Source: Deltaproteobacteria bacterium (lineage in GTDB: Bacteria > SZUA-79 > Acidulodesulfobacterales > Acidulodesulfobacteraceae). Taken from it: a DNA stretch of 64,000 bases. The translations under genes were made by a program, and so were the position numbers. This document shows positions 8,789 through 17,379 of this stretch, piece by piece. The DNA is taken from the NCBI GenBank assembly GCA_023489335.1, contig JAMDCP010000011.1:62001-126000 (forward strand). Direction: 5' to 3'. How positions within the stretch are numbered: position 1 is the stretch's first letter; every line of letters starts with the position of its first letter. The notes beneath the pieces are model-generated. The model did not search any database. It was not told the origin of the DNA and saw only the letters and a list, made by a program, of their open reading frames with translations.

Positions 8789-9823
8789 ATGAAAAATAAC
8801 CAATTCATAAATAAAATTATCTGGGCAGATGCGTTAAAATTGCTTCCTCAAATTGAGGATAATTCTATTGACGTTGTTTTAACTGACCCGCCTTATTTTT
8901 TAGACAAGATGGATAACAATTGGGAAGATAAAAAAGTATCGAGCGTTAAATATCATCACACCGTCAAGTCTTTGCCCGCTGGAATGAAATTTGACCGCGA
9001 ACAGGGGAAAAGATTTTATTCTTGGTATCTTGAGGCGTCAAAAGAGATTTTTAGAGTATTAAAACCGGGCGGATTTTTCTTTTCTTTTTCAAGTCCAAGG
9101 CTTTATCATAGAATGGCTTCGGCAATTGATGATGTGGGTTTTGAAATAAGGGACGTGTTTATGTGGCTTTATACCCAAAATCAGGCCAAAGCAATGGGTA
9201 TAAACCATTTTATTAAAAAGATGAATATAAGCGAGAAAGAAAAAGAAAAAATTAGAGAAAAATTGAACGGCTGGAAAACTCCGCAAGTAAAATCCTGTTT
9301 TGAACCAATTGCGATGGCTCAAAAACCTGCTGACCAAACATATCTAAATAATATGTTGAAGCACGAGGTTGGTTTAATGAATACTAATATCAAGATTGGT
9401 AATAATATGTATCCCGCAAATGTCTTTACAGTCGATAATATAAATGAACTGATTGACAAGGCTTTTCTATTGCCAAAACCGACAAAGAAAGAAAAAGGAG
9501 AGTATAACGACCACAAAACCGTAAAACCGCTGGCAATTTGTGAATATTTAATTAAACTATCCGCTTTTTCAAAGAATGCAGTTGTGCTCGACCCATTTAT
9601 TGGAAGCGGGACAACGGCGGTAGCGGCAAAGAAGCTTGGGAAAAATTATATTGGAATTGATATAAACGAAAAATATGTAAAAATTTCCGAGAAGAGATTA
9701 AAAGAATTGAATGAAAAGCCCGATTTATTCGAAACACCAAAAGAAACAAAAGAGAAGTTAGAAAACACAAATACTCAAATGGAATTTCAATATTTTAAAA
9801 CCTCGTCATCGCTTCTAACCTAA
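8789..9823 (+). CDS. Site-specific DNA methyltransferase (amino-MTase, beta-type motif order)
   Basis: A SAM-dependent N6-adenine or N4-cytosine methyltransferase of 344 aa. The catalytic DPPY motif is at residues 33-36, followed by the variable target-recognition region. Motif X (HKTVKPL, about 242-248) and the SAM-binding motif I (DPFIGSGTTAVAA, about 268-280) come late. This catalytic-before-SAM order is that of beta-class enzymes. It forms a unit with the HNH nuclease and should protect host DNA from it. Its first codon follows the upstream stop by 3 bases. Short direct repeats lie just downstream, consistent with a recently inserted cassette. Confidence 0.9.
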   Translation: MKNNQFINKIIWADALKLLPQIEDNSIDVVLTDPPYFLDKMDNNWEDKKVSSVKYHHTVKSLPAGMKFDREQGKRFYSWYLEASKEIFRVLKPGGFFFSFSSPRLYHRMASAIDDVGFEIRDVFMWLYTQNQAKAMGINHFIKKMNISEKEKEKIREKLNGWKTPQVKSCFEPIAMAQKPADQTYLNNMLKHEVGLMNTNIKIGNNMYPANVFTVDNINELIDKAFLLPKPTKKEKGEYNDHKTVKPLAICEYLIKLSAFSKNAVVLDPFIGSGTTAVAAKKLGKNYIGIDINEKYVKISEKRLKELNEKPDLFETPKETKEKLENTNTQMEFQYFKTSSSLLT

Positions 9824-9850
9824 TCCCGTTCAGAACATACACAAAAACGG

Positions 9851-9887
9851 TTTCTAAATTGGTAAGAAGGGGACATTTCTAAATTGG
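9851..9887 (+). repeat. Tandem direct repeat next to the restriction-modification pair
   Basis: The 12-mer TTTCTAAATTGG occurs at 9851-9862 and again at 9876-9887, 25 bases apart, with GGGGACA immediately before the second copy. GGGGACA-type ends often mark remnants of mobile elements, but no transposase or inverted end is seen here. Confidence 0.4.
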
Positions 9888-9909
9888 CTTGACAGACTTA
9901 AAAACTTTA

Positions 9910-9938
9910 TTGACTTTTCGGGAAATAAATAATAAACT
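9910..9938 (+). promoter_or_regulatory. Possible sigma-70 promoter for tusA
   Basis: TTGACT at 9910-9915 and TAAACT at 9933-9938 with a 17-base spacer, about 50 bases before the tusA start. The -35 is good and the -10 moderate (4 of 6). Confidence 0.35.
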
Positions 9939-9986
9939 TAAAAAAGTTTTAAAAATTAAAATGTATATTCCTAAGGAGGTAACATT

Positions 9987-10220
9987 ATGGCAGTATCCCC
10001 CAACAAAACTCTTGACGCAAGCGGTTTATCATGCCCATTGCCGATTGTTAAGACCAAAAAAGAAATCGATACGATGAGTTCAGGGCAGATTTTAGAGGTA
10101 ATCTCAACTGATCCTGGTTCTAAAAACGATATGACGGCATGGTGTAAAAGAACCGGCAACGAACTTTTAGAATCGATGGAAGAGGGCGGAAAGTTTAAGT
10201 TTTATGTCAAGAAATCTTGA
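9987..10220 (+). CDS. tusA: TusA/SirA-family sulfur carrier
   Basis: A 77-aa cytoplasmic sulfur-relay protein. The persulfide-carrying Cys is in the CPLP motif (DASGLSCPLPIVKTKKEID, Cys at residue 16), and a second Cys lies in the TAWCKRTGN helix, as in most TusA proteins. Such carriers pass sulfane sulfur to tRNA thiolation, molybdenum-cofactor enzymes or dissimilatory sulfur pathways. A very strong ribosome-binding site (AAGGAGG, 8 bases before ATG) and a dedicated terminator suggest a highly expressed single-gene unit. A second TusA-like gene lies at 59958 in the Isc cluster. Confidence 0.93.
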   Translation: MAVSPNKTLDASGLSCPLPIVKTKKEIDTMSSGQILEVISTDPGSKNDMTAWCKRTGNELLESMEEGGKFKFYVKKS

Positions 10221-10252
10221 TTAAATCTTAAATTTATATAAAAAAAATCGGA

Positions 10253-10298
10253 GGCCATGCTTTAAAATTTTATAAAAATTTCGAAGCATGGCCTTTTT
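10253..10298 (+). terminator. Rho-independent terminator after tusA
   Basis: Perfect 10-bp stem GGCCATGCTT / AAGCATGGCC (10253-10262 with 10284-10293), 21-base AT-rich loop, then a run of five T. It ends the tusA transcript before the pil genes. Confidence 0.85.
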
Positions 10299-10379
10299 AT
10301 AAAAAATCTAATTCCTGATTCAATTTTTTTGTTATAATAATTCATATTGTTCTTTATCTCACATTTAATTAACGAAAAG

Positions 10380-10751
10380 ATGAAAAAGGAAAACAAAGGT
10401 TATCGAAGTTCATTTTCGATTTTTTCGATTGTTATTATAGCTGTAATTTTATCGCAGTTTATAAATACGGGAACTTGTTTTGGGCTGAAAAACCCCTTTA
10501 TATCCCCTTTCAAACCGAAGCAATATAAAAGCATGGAAAATCCGCTAAACGGCATAACCCTTCAGGCAATAGTCAGCAGTTCAAATCCAAATAAAAATGT
10601 TGCAATAATTAACGATAAGCCTTATTATATAGGTTCGAAGATTATGGGAAAAACGGTTGTCGGAATATCGTCCAAAGCCGTTATGATTCAATTAGAAAAT
10701 GGAAAAATCGTTAAACTTTTATTAGTACGGTATGAAGGATTTAAAAAATAA
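10380..10751 (+). CDS. PilP-like pilus assembly protein
   Basis: Encoded directly before the secretin and overlapping it by 20 bases. From this ATG the protein has about 123 aa: a basic start (KKENKGYR), one membrane-spanning or signal helix to about residue 35, then a small periplasmic beta domain (NPLNGITLQAIVSSSNPNKNVAIINDKPYYIG). Repeated short strands about ligand and 'IIND' turns are the pattern of PilP, MshK or GspC-type HR domains that dock the inner-membrane complex to the secretin. A TTG 33 bases upstream (10347) could add 11 residues, but ATG gives the better signal anchor. A TATAAT lies at 10333-10338. Confidence 0.6.
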   Translation: MKKENKGYRSSFSIFSIVIIAVILSQFINTGTCFGLKNPFISPFKPKQYKSMENPLNGITLQAIVSSSNPNKNVAIINDKPYYIGSKIMGKTVVGISSKAVMIQLENGKIVKLLLVRYEGFKK

Positions 10752-12126
10752 TTTACCGAAAACGGATAAAAAATATGTGCCGATTAAACCTGAGCATATT
10801 ATTGCAGCCCTTTTTTTTATCTCTGTTTTTTTCATATTAATAATATTAATAACTGCCAAATTTTCCTTTGGTTTTAACAATTATAACGATTCTTACGGTA
10901 TATCCCGCATTAACGGAATTAAGCTGCCCGATAAAAGAATTACAATAGAGGGCAACAATATTCCCTTAAGGCCACTGATAATAGGAATAGCCTACAAATT
11001 TCATCTTAATTATGTTCTAAGCAGTGCGGTAAAAGGATATGTTACATTGCATATACGAAAGGTTCCGCTGCCGTCCGCTTTATCCATTATCTTTAAGGCG
11101 GGGGATTTAGGTTATAGCGTCAGTAACGGAATTTTATTTATCGGTCCGAGGTCTTCGCTCGCAAACAGCTATGTCGATTACAGGATAAATTTAAAATACA
11201 TACAGGCTAAAAATGTTCTACCCGTTTTAACGCCGGTTTTACCGGCAGGGGCAAAGGCTTATGCCTCCCCCCATGGAAATTCGATACTTGTTTACGATAT
11301 ACCCTCGAATATTCAAAAAATAAGGCAAATTATAAAAAGCATGGATGTCAAAAAGAGGGTCGTTCTTTTAAATGCAAGGATAGTGGATGTGACGGATAAT
11401 TTTGTCAGGAATTTAGGCGTAGCATGGTCTTTTACCCCGCAAATAAGCACTAATACAAATACAATCACCAGCACGTTAGGAAGCCCTACAGGGTTTTCAG
11501 GAGCAGTTTCCTCGGCTGCAGGATCAAATTATGGAAATATAAGTATCGGAACGGCATGGCAAAATTTTGGGCTTATATCTGCGCAACTTTCTGCAGGGCA
11601 GCAGTTAGGATGGGATAAGATTATCGCCTCTCCGAGTGTTTCCGTCGTAAGCGGCCAACCAGCTACGATAAATTCCGGTGTTACATTATATTATGTGGCT
11701 TATACCGCTTCGGGAGGAGCGTCGTCTTCGACGCCTTCGAGCGGTACGACCGTTATAGCCCAGCAGCCTATAACATCGACGCTTCAAACTATCACTCTCG
11801 GGCTTACGTTAACCGTTACACCGATAGTCGAAAGTAAAAATAATATACTGCTAAAAATTACCGTTACAAATTCCGAGCCCAATTTCGGACAAGAGGTAAA
11901 CGGATTTCCTGCTGTCAACAATAAAAGCGTTACAACCACCGTCGTGGTTAAAAATAATTCCACCTTGGTTATCGGGGGAATTTTATATACCGATAAATCC
12001 CATTCCAATAACGGCGTTCCATTTTTATCCACCATACCTGTTATCGGATACCTGTTTTCTTCAAGGAATAGAACCATCTCTAAAGAGCAGTTAATGGTAT
12101 TTATATCCCCTAAAATAGTAAATTAG
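10732..12126 (+). CDS. pilQ: Type IV pilus / type II-like secretin (PilQ/MshL family)
   Basis: Forms the outer-membrane ring through which the pilus passes. The order of parts in 464 aa is an N-terminal membrane or signal helix (about 20-45), an STN-type domain (about 75-140), an N1-type subdomain (about 145-205), and the secretin core. The core has VVLLNARIVDVTDNFVRNLG, the IASPSVSVVSGQPATINSG stretch, and the closing VIGGILYTDKSHSNNGVPFLSTIPVIGYLFSS segment. A Ser/Thr/Gly-rich loop (about 240-265 and 325-340) likely lines the gate. It is shorter than classical PilQ because it lacks AMIN domains, closer to MshL. It stops immediately before tatC. Confidence 0.88.
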   Translation: MKDLKNNLPKTDKKYVPIKPEHIIAALFFISVFFILIILITAKFSFGFNNYNDSYGISRINGIKLPDKRITIEGNNIPLRPLIIGIAYKFHLNYVLSSAVKGYVTLHIRKVPLPSALSIIFKAGDLGYSVSNGILFIGPRSSLANSYVDYRINLKYIQAKNVLPVLTPVLPAGAKAYASPHGNSILVYDIPSNIQKIRQIIKSMDVKKRVVLLNARIVDVTDNFVRNLGVAWSFTPQISTNTNTITSTLGSPTGFSGAVSSAAGSNYGNISIGTAWQNFGLISAQLSAGQQLGWDKIIASPSVSVVSGQPATINSGVTLYYVAYTASGGASSSTPSSGTTVIAQQPITSTLQTITLGLTLTVTPIVESKNNILLKITVTNSEPNFGQEVNGFPAVNNKSVTTTVVVKNNSTLVIGGILYTDKSHSNNGVPFLSTIPVIGYLFSSRNRTISKEQLMVFISPKIVN

Positions 12127-13065
12127 ATGAAGGATAATATAAAAGATAATATAAAAAAAGAAAAAAGCGGGGATGCAAGATTGCTTCGCTCCGCTCGCAA
12201 TGACGGGAAGGGCGGGAGCGCCAAAAATGAGGAAGGCAGGATGGCCTTTCTGGAGCATTTTTCGGAATTAAGAAAAAGGATAATTTATATTTTTATTGCC
12301 CTTGTTATCGGAATGGGGTTTTCGTGGCACCTGTCTTATACCGCCATTGACTTTATAGAACTTCCTCTAAACAAGCCGACCTATATTACATATTTATCGG
12401 GAGAAGCAAAGACATTAATCAAAAAGGATGCCCCGTCCGTTTATTATACCTTTGGTTTAAATAAAACGCCGAAGAAATTCGTAAAACATATTTTACACTA
12501 TTCAAGGCCATTGGAGCCGTTTTTTATGCAGGTCAAGGTCTCCCTTATCCTTGGATTTATGCTCGCTCTTCCATTCATACTTTTTGAAATATGGCAATTT
12601 ATAAAGCCCGGTTTGTTAAAGAAAGAAAGAATGTATCTTGTTCCTTTTTTATTTTTCGGGACGCTCTTTTTCATTGCGGGGATGATATTTATGATTTTGT
12701 ACATCTGGCCTGCCGTTATTAACTTTTCGTTAAGCTATCAAAGCCCTAATTTATCCCCCCTTATCAATTTAACGCATTATATTAATTTTGCATTAAGGTT
12801 GAGTCTTATATTCGGCCTGATATTCGAGCTTCCGTTAATATCGGCTCTTTTTTCCTTAGCCGGCATACTTAAACCACATTTTTTAAAAAAATACAGGAAA
12901 TGGGCTCTCCTATTAAGCCTTATTATTGCCGCTTTTCATGCCGACATAGTTACGATGTTTTTTATAGCGATTCCGTTATATTCGATGTACGAGATAAGCA
13001 TTTTAATATCTTCTATTATATGGCGGATTAAGAAAAAGCCCGCCCCGGCTCCTAATCCTGCATAG
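12127..13065 (+). CDS. tatC: Sec-independent protein translocase TatC
   Basis: Receptor and core subunit of the twin-arginine translocase in the inner membrane. The TatC signature begins at residue 39: FLEHFSELRKRIIYI, followed by six helices with the conserved P-V/FE-F-W-F-K pattern (LPFILFEIWQFIKPGL near 145-160) and FGLIFELPLISALF. The frame opens right at the secretin stop (TAG ATG), but the first 38 residues are not TatC-like and translate a chromosomal repeat. A second ATG at 12241 has a GAGGAAGG ribosome-binding site 4 bases upstream and is the likely true start. No tatA or tatB lies nearby. The 3' end overlaps the convergent pilO by 14 bases. Confidence 0.92.
   Translation: MKDNIKDNIKKEKSGDARLLRSARNDGKGGSAKNEEGRMAFLEHFSELRKRIIYIFIALVIGMGFSWHLSYTAIDFIELPLNKPTYITYLSGEAKTLIKKDAPSVYYTFGLNKTPKKFVKHILHYSRPLEPFFMQVKVSLILGFMLALPFILFEIWQFIKPGLLKKERMYLVPFLFFGTLFFIAGMIFMILYIWPAVINFSLSYQSPNLSPLINLTHYINFALRLSLIFGLIFELPLISALFSLAGILKPHFLKKYRKWALLLSLIIAAFHADIVTMFFIAIPLYSMYEISILISSIIWRIKKKPAPAPNPA
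12177..12207 (+). repeat. Interspersed repeat inside the tatC 5' region
   Basis: Imperfect palindrome with the ends GATTGC and GCAATGAC around TTCGCTCCGCTC, the well-known 'cgtcattgcgag' class of bacterial repeats in reverse orientation. A relative lies at 60348-60456. Translated in the tatC frame it reads ARLLRSARNDG. Confidence 0.6.
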
Positions 13066-13642
13066 AAAAAACAGCCCCTTTTATATCGGCTTTAATATCG
13101 GGAAAAGATTTTTTACTTGCTTTAACGGATATGTAATCTATTACAAAAATTCTTTTTAACGAATTTATATTTTTAACGAATTTTATCGACTTATTAAAAC
13201 CGCCGACAATTGAAATGCTAACCGGCAGGGCAGTCACGCCCAAGGTTTTAACCGGTTTTCCAAAATATATTTTTTCGATAATAAAGTTCGATGCCGGGGC
13301 GCTTTCGGAAATCTCCTTTATTAATGTTGAAACCATAAAGGTTTTTGGGAGTTTTGCCCCCTCCTTTTTTAACTCTGCCTTCAGGCTTTTTATCTGGTTT
13401 TCAAGATTCGACAAGCCCTGTTTTTCATTCGTTAAAGATACGGTTATATTTTTTAATGTTCTAATTTTATCGTTAAGCCTTATTATAGCGCTATTATTTG
13501 TTTTCAAAGCGCTGCCCATGTTATTTAAAAATAAATCCTGGTTTACAAGGTATATAAACACAAATATCATCAAAATAACGACGGCTATTTTATTTGTCCT
13601 TAAATAGCCCGGAATTTTTTTTAATTCTTCGGATAATTTCAT
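13052..13642 (-). CDS. pilO: PilO-like pilus assembly protein
   Basis: A 196-aa inner-membrane protein with one N-terminal membrane helix (about 18-36). A long coiled-coil follows (TNNSAIIRLNDKIRTLKN to about 95), then a small ferredoxin-like periplasmic domain with PVSISIVGGFNKSIKFVKNINSLKRIFVID, which is the PilO pattern. PilO forms a dimer with PilN that links PilM to PilP and the secretin. It is the last gene of pilM-pilN-pilO, transcribed convergently toward tatC, with pilP and pilQ across the junction on the other strand. Confidence 0.85.
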   Translation of the reverse strand: MKLSEELKKIPGYLRTNKIAVVILMIFVFIYLVNQDLFLNNMGSALKTNNSAIIRLNDKIRTLKNITVSLTNEKQGLSNLENQIKSLKAELKKEGAKLPKTFMVSTLIKEISESAPASNFIIEKIYFGKPVKTLGVTALPVSISIVGGFNKSIKFVKNINSLKRIFVIDYISVKASKKSFPDIKADIKGAVFSMQD

Positions 13643-13665
13643 TTTTCGCTTTTGCTTTTGTTCTT

Positions 13666-14253
13666 TTATTTTATAACCGCGGTTAAAGTTGCTTTCAATT
13701 GAAAGCGGTAAAAGGTGTTTCCTCCGATAATTTCTCTGCCCGCATCGGTTAAAATAATCTTTTTAAACATATTCGTTGCTTTCAGCCTATCCATATATAC
13801 AGATATTCCATTGAGGGATATAGAGTTTCCGTCTATCGTAATGACGCCTTTTTGAAGCAATAGTCCGCTCATCCAAACCCCCGCGGGCGATGCCTGAACC
13901 ATGCGTCCTATCTTTTTATTCCATGCGACCTTAAGTTTCTCGAGATTTTTTATGATTAAAATCCTTTTTTTGATTGTGTTTCTAAGATTTTTTCTGTTAT
14001 TTATTGCCGATTCAAGCGATTTATTAAGAATATTTTTGGTTTTCATCAGCGTTAGTTTTTGGTTTAGCCTCGAAATATAAATTCTTTTTGAGCTATTTTC
14101 AAGGTATGCCGTAAAATCCAGCAAAAAGATAAAAAATCCATATGCGATAATTATAGAAAGTATTATTGCCTTTTTCCTGTTTTTTATAAACCTTTCTTTA
14201 TCGGCAGCCGGTAATAAATTAATCCTTGTTTTATTCCAATTTTTCTTTTTCAT
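13666..14253 (-). CDS. pilN: PilN-like pilus assembly protein
   Basis: A 195-aa protein with the short cytoplasmic PilN motif near the start (RINLLPAADKER, about 10-21; the INLLP element binds PilM). A membrane helix at about 31-48, a coiled-coil, and a C-terminal domain (MVQASPAGVWMSGLLLQKGVITIDGNSIS) follow. It starts two bases after pilM ends, so the genes are translationally coupled. Confidence 0.87.
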   Translation of the reverse strand: MKKKNWNKTRINLLPAADKERFIKNRKKAIILSIIIAYGFFIFLLDFTAYLENSSKRIYISRLNQKLTLMKTKNILNKSLESAINNRKNLRNTIKKRILIIKNLEKLKVAWNKKIGRMVQASPAGVWMSGLLLQKGVITIDGNSISLNGISVYMDRLKATNMFKKIILTDAGREIIGGNTFYRFQLKATLTAVIK

Positions 14254-14255
14254 TT

Positions 14256-15203
14256 TTATCTGTTAACGATCAGGCCGAAGGTTGCCCACATTTCTTCGAG
14301 AGGCTTAAAGAAATCATAGTTTTCGTCTATATCATATTTTATTAACCTTTTCGATAAAAATATTTTTCTTTCTTTTAACAGGCTGATAATCGAAATAGAA
14401 TATGTTTTTAGGCGCATCAGATACATTATTTTGCCGTTAAAACCTTCATTTTCGGAATAAATGCCGGTTAGTATTATACTGTCTATCGGAGCAATAGATT
14501 TTCCCGCAAAATAAAAATCTACGGTCTTTTTTAGTTCATCTCCTATTAAAAGTGCCGATTCGTCGTCATTTAGATCTTTTAGATTAATTCCTTCTATCGT
14601 CCTTTCAAAATTAACCGCATTATCCCTGACAATAACAATTTTTGCCGCCTTCTCGCCGATATCGCACAACAATAAATGGTCAACCTTATTGTTGCTTAAA
14701 AACATAATGTTATTATAAACTGAAGCGGTTTTGCATTCAATTGACTTTAATTTAATACCGGCGCTTGCAAATATTTCTTTGAAGTTATTTATATCTTCCG
14801 CCTTAGAGGCAAATGCGGTTATGTTGAGGGTTGAACCGTTTTTGGCAAATATGTAATCGAATATGCAGGAAGATATAGGGAATGGAATAAGCTTTTTTAT
14901 TTCATATTCCACCGCTTTATTTAAATCGTTCCGGGGCATATCGGGCAGCTCGAAATTGTAGCTGTGAACGGCATTATCGTTAATATTCGCAAATACATTT
15001 TTTTTGCTTATTTTGTTGTCGTTCATTAATTTGCTAAGATTAATAGCAACCCCGCTAATATCCTCATGATTTAAGCCGGGAAATTTAGCGTTGACAAAAT
15101 TGTTCAGAAAGTAGCCGCGCCCTTTTTTTACGACTTCAAGTATTTTAAAATGCTCATGGTCAATCTCGATAGCCGTAAAAAATTTTGCAAAAAACATATG
15201 CAC
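14256..15203 (-). CDS. pilM: PilM-like actin-fold pilus assembly ATPase
   Basis: A cytoplasmic actin-like protein (315 aa) that binds the PilN tail and nucleates the inner-membrane alignment complex of the type IV pilus. It shows an N-terminal strand pair (TAIEIDHEHFKILEVV), the AVEYEIKKLIPFPI segment typical of PilM near residue 97, and a phosphate-loop-like LLCDIGEKAAKIVIV near 180. The fold is recognisable but nucleotide-binding motifs are weaker than in thermophile PilM. Possible start at Met1 or Met3. It follows recJ by 25 bases and is probably co-transcribed with it. Confidence 0.8.
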   Translation of the reverse strand: MHMFFAKFFTAIEIDHEHFKILEVVKKGRGYFLNNFVNAKFPGLNHEDISGVAINLSKLMNDNKISKKNVFANINDNAVHSYNFELPDMPRNDLNKAVEYEIKKLIPFPISSCIFDYIFAKNGSTLNITAFASKAEDINNFKEIFASAGIKLKSIECKTASVYNNIMFLSNNKVDHLLLCDIGEKAAKIVIVRDNAVNFERTIEGINLKDLNDDESALLIGDELKKTVDFYFAGKSIAPIDSIILTGIYSENEGFNGKIMYLMRLKTYSISIISLLKERKIFLSKRLIKYDIDENYDFFKPLEEMWATFGLIVNR

Positions 15204-15228
15204 AAAAATGGAATTAAAAATTAAAAAA

Positions 15229-17349
15229 TTAAATAAAATTTAGTATTTTAATATATCCGTTAAAAAATTCGAATATAATGCCGTCAACGGGAATTTTATT
15301 TTTATAACCCTTATCTTTATTTTCGGCGCCGAAAATACTTTCCGCAGTCTCATATTCACCGCTTTTATCGCCTCCTCCTTCTATCACCTTCCCGAAGGCG
15401 CCCATAAAGGCTTTGCTTTTATTAAACAAAAATGCCTTGGGTTTTATATTGCTTCTGCCGGAGGAACATTCGATATTAAGCGTAAAATAACAGTTAAATA
15501 AGCCGTTTTTTTTTGAATTTGCGTTTTTATTCTTAAACTCTCTTTTATTAATATTTAAAAGCGTAATATCCCTGATTAAAAATCTTGGCTGTTCGTTCAA
15601 GGGTCCATGCGGGGACATCAGCTTAATTAAATCCGTTAAATCTTTTTTGCAGGCGGCGCTTAAATCGATTTCTTCGTCGTAATCAAGAATTTTATTAATT
15701 TCGGGGGCGGAATTATTTAAATAATCGGGATTAAGATTAACGCTAAGTTCGGGAATTCGGGCGGCATTTTTGGAAATGTGAGACATAAAGCCGTCGAAAG
15801 CCTGCCCCTTTTTTATTGTGAGCCCGCAAGCCATTTTATGCCCTCCGAACTTGGCAAAAAATGATTCATAATTTTTTAAAAACGCATAAATGTCGATATT
15901 GCCGCAGGACCTGGCAGATCCGATATATACGCCGTCTTTATAACCGGTAAGAAGTAAAACAGGTTTTTGTAAATAGTCGACTAATTTTGACGAAACAATT
16001 CCGATAACGCCGGGATGCCACGACTGCCCGTTTAAAATGAGAATTGGAGCACCGTCCTCCTTTAAGTTTTTTTCGTTAATTTGGCTTATTGCCTCGTTAA
16101 AACAAATGTCTTCTAGCGCCTGTCTTTTTCTGTTAGCGGCTTCCAATTCCTGAGCGAGCCTATAGACTTCTTCGGGGTCTCTTTGCGTTAAAAGTTCAAC
16201 GGCTATGGATGGGTCGGAGACCCTGCCGGCCGCATTAATTTTCGGGGCGATTTTCCATGCAACATCGGATTCGTTAACATTGTCGAAATGGAGGCCGCAA
16301 ATCCTCTTAAGCTCCTTTATACCGGGTCTGGGGCTGCCGTTAATTTTCTTTAATCCGTAATATGTGAACGTCCTGTTATCTCCATACATAGGAACAATAT
16401 CCGCTATAATGCCGAGGCAAACGATATCGAGATAATCCTTAAGGTTTAGCACGGTGCGAACCTCGTTCGGGCGGGTATTAATTAAACCGTTTATCACTAA
16501 CCGTTTTCTTAATGCAATCCCCAAATTAAAGGCAATGCCGACCCCGGGTAAAAGTTTAAAAGGAAACTTATCGCCTTTTCGCTTGGGATTAAGTATCGCA
16601 TGCGCATCGGGCAAAATTTCCTCGAAGCATGCTTCTTCTTCCTTAACAGCGCCGCCCTCGCTTTCCGTAAATAATGATTTGTCGTCCTGTTCGGAAGTTT
16701 GCATTTTAACGGGGATTTCGTGGTGGTCGCATATTATTACATCTATATTTTTTGAATTTGCATACGATACCTCTTTAACATTCGTTATGCCTAAATCGAC
16801 GGTTATCAGCAGGGTTAGAGGTTTGCCGCCCTTTTGGTTTATGAAATCATAAATCTCGTCAATCGGCTCTATTCCAAGTCCATAGCCGTCTTTTATTCTG
16901 TCCGGCAATTTATAAAAAATAGTGTTGTCACCCCCGCCCGCCTTCATCAGGTTTTTTATTTCCCTTAAAAAAGAAACAAGAAAAGATGTCGAAGTTATTC
17001 CATCCACATCGTAATCCCCATAAATGCAAATGTTTTCATCTTCTATTAACGCTTTAGTTATACGCTCTACGGCCTTATCCATGTCTTTAATTAGAAAAGG
17101 GTCGCTCAAGGATTTTAGGGATGGGTTTAAATAGTTGGATACGAAGTTATTTAAGTAGTCATCTATGGAGGCTTTGGCGGGATTATCTTTGCAAAACTCT
17201 TCCGAAAAAAAGGGATCGAAGTTTAACTGGGAATTAATTCTTTTTAGGACTAAAGATGCAACAGTGGTGTTTGAAGCGGCCGGGTATATTTGGGCAAATG
17301 TTTTTTTTAGATATTCTTCTATATATTCTTCAACATAATTTTTTTGCAT
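15229..17349 (-). CDS. recJ: Single-stranded-DNA-specific exonuclease RecJ
   Basis: A 5'-3' single-strand exonuclease of recombination and mismatch repair. The 706-aa protein has the DHH phosphoesterase motifs: GDYDVDG at 111-117, the TVDLGI segment near 188, DHHEIP near 213, and GIIADIVPMYGDN near 327. It also has the DHHA1 motif (FGGHKMACGLTI, about 507) and a C-terminal OB-like part. It is slightly longer than E. coli RecJ. An insertion with acidic residues lies after the DHH motif (SEQDDKSLFTESEGGAVKEE). It is transcribed between secF and pilM. Confidence 0.95.
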   Translation of the reverse strand: MQKNYVEEYIEEYLKKTFAQIYPAASNTTVASLVLKRINSQLNFDPFFSEEFCKDNPAKASIDDYLNNFVSNYLNPSLKSLSDPFLIKDMDKAVERITKALIEDENICIYGDYDVDGITSTSFLVSFLREIKNLMKAGGGDNTIFYKLPDRIKDGYGLGIEPIDEIYDFINQKGGKPLTLLITVDLGITNVKEVSYANSKNIDVIICDHHEIPVKMQTSEQDDKSLFTESEGGAVKEEEACFEEILPDAHAILNPKRKGDKFPFKLLPGVGIAFNLGIALRKRLVINGLINTRPNEVRTVLNLKDYLDIVCLGIIADIVPMYGDNRTFTYYGLKKINGSPRPGIKELKRICGLHFDNVNESDVAWKIAPKINAAGRVSDPSIAVELLTQRDPEEVYRLAQELEAANRKRQALEDICFNEAISQINEKNLKEDGAPILILNGQSWHPGVIGIVSSKLVDYLQKPVLLLTGYKDGVYIGSARSCGNIDIYAFLKNYESFFAKFGGHKMACGLTIKKGQAFDGFMSHISKNAARIPELSVNLNPDYLNNSAPEINKILDYDEEIDLSAACKKDLTDLIKLMSPHGPLNEQPRFLIRDITLLNINKREFKNKNANSKKNGLFNCYFTLNIECSSGRSNIKPKAFLFNKSKAFMGAFGKVIEGGGDKSGEYETAESIFGAENKDKGYKNKIPVDGIIFEFFNGYIKILNFI

Positions 17350-17379
17350 ATCATATTTTAAATTTGTGTTCCGAATAAT

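Noticed and set aside
9889-10077. 62-codon frame over the tusA start
   Set aside because: Shadow frame of tusA; no recognisable product.
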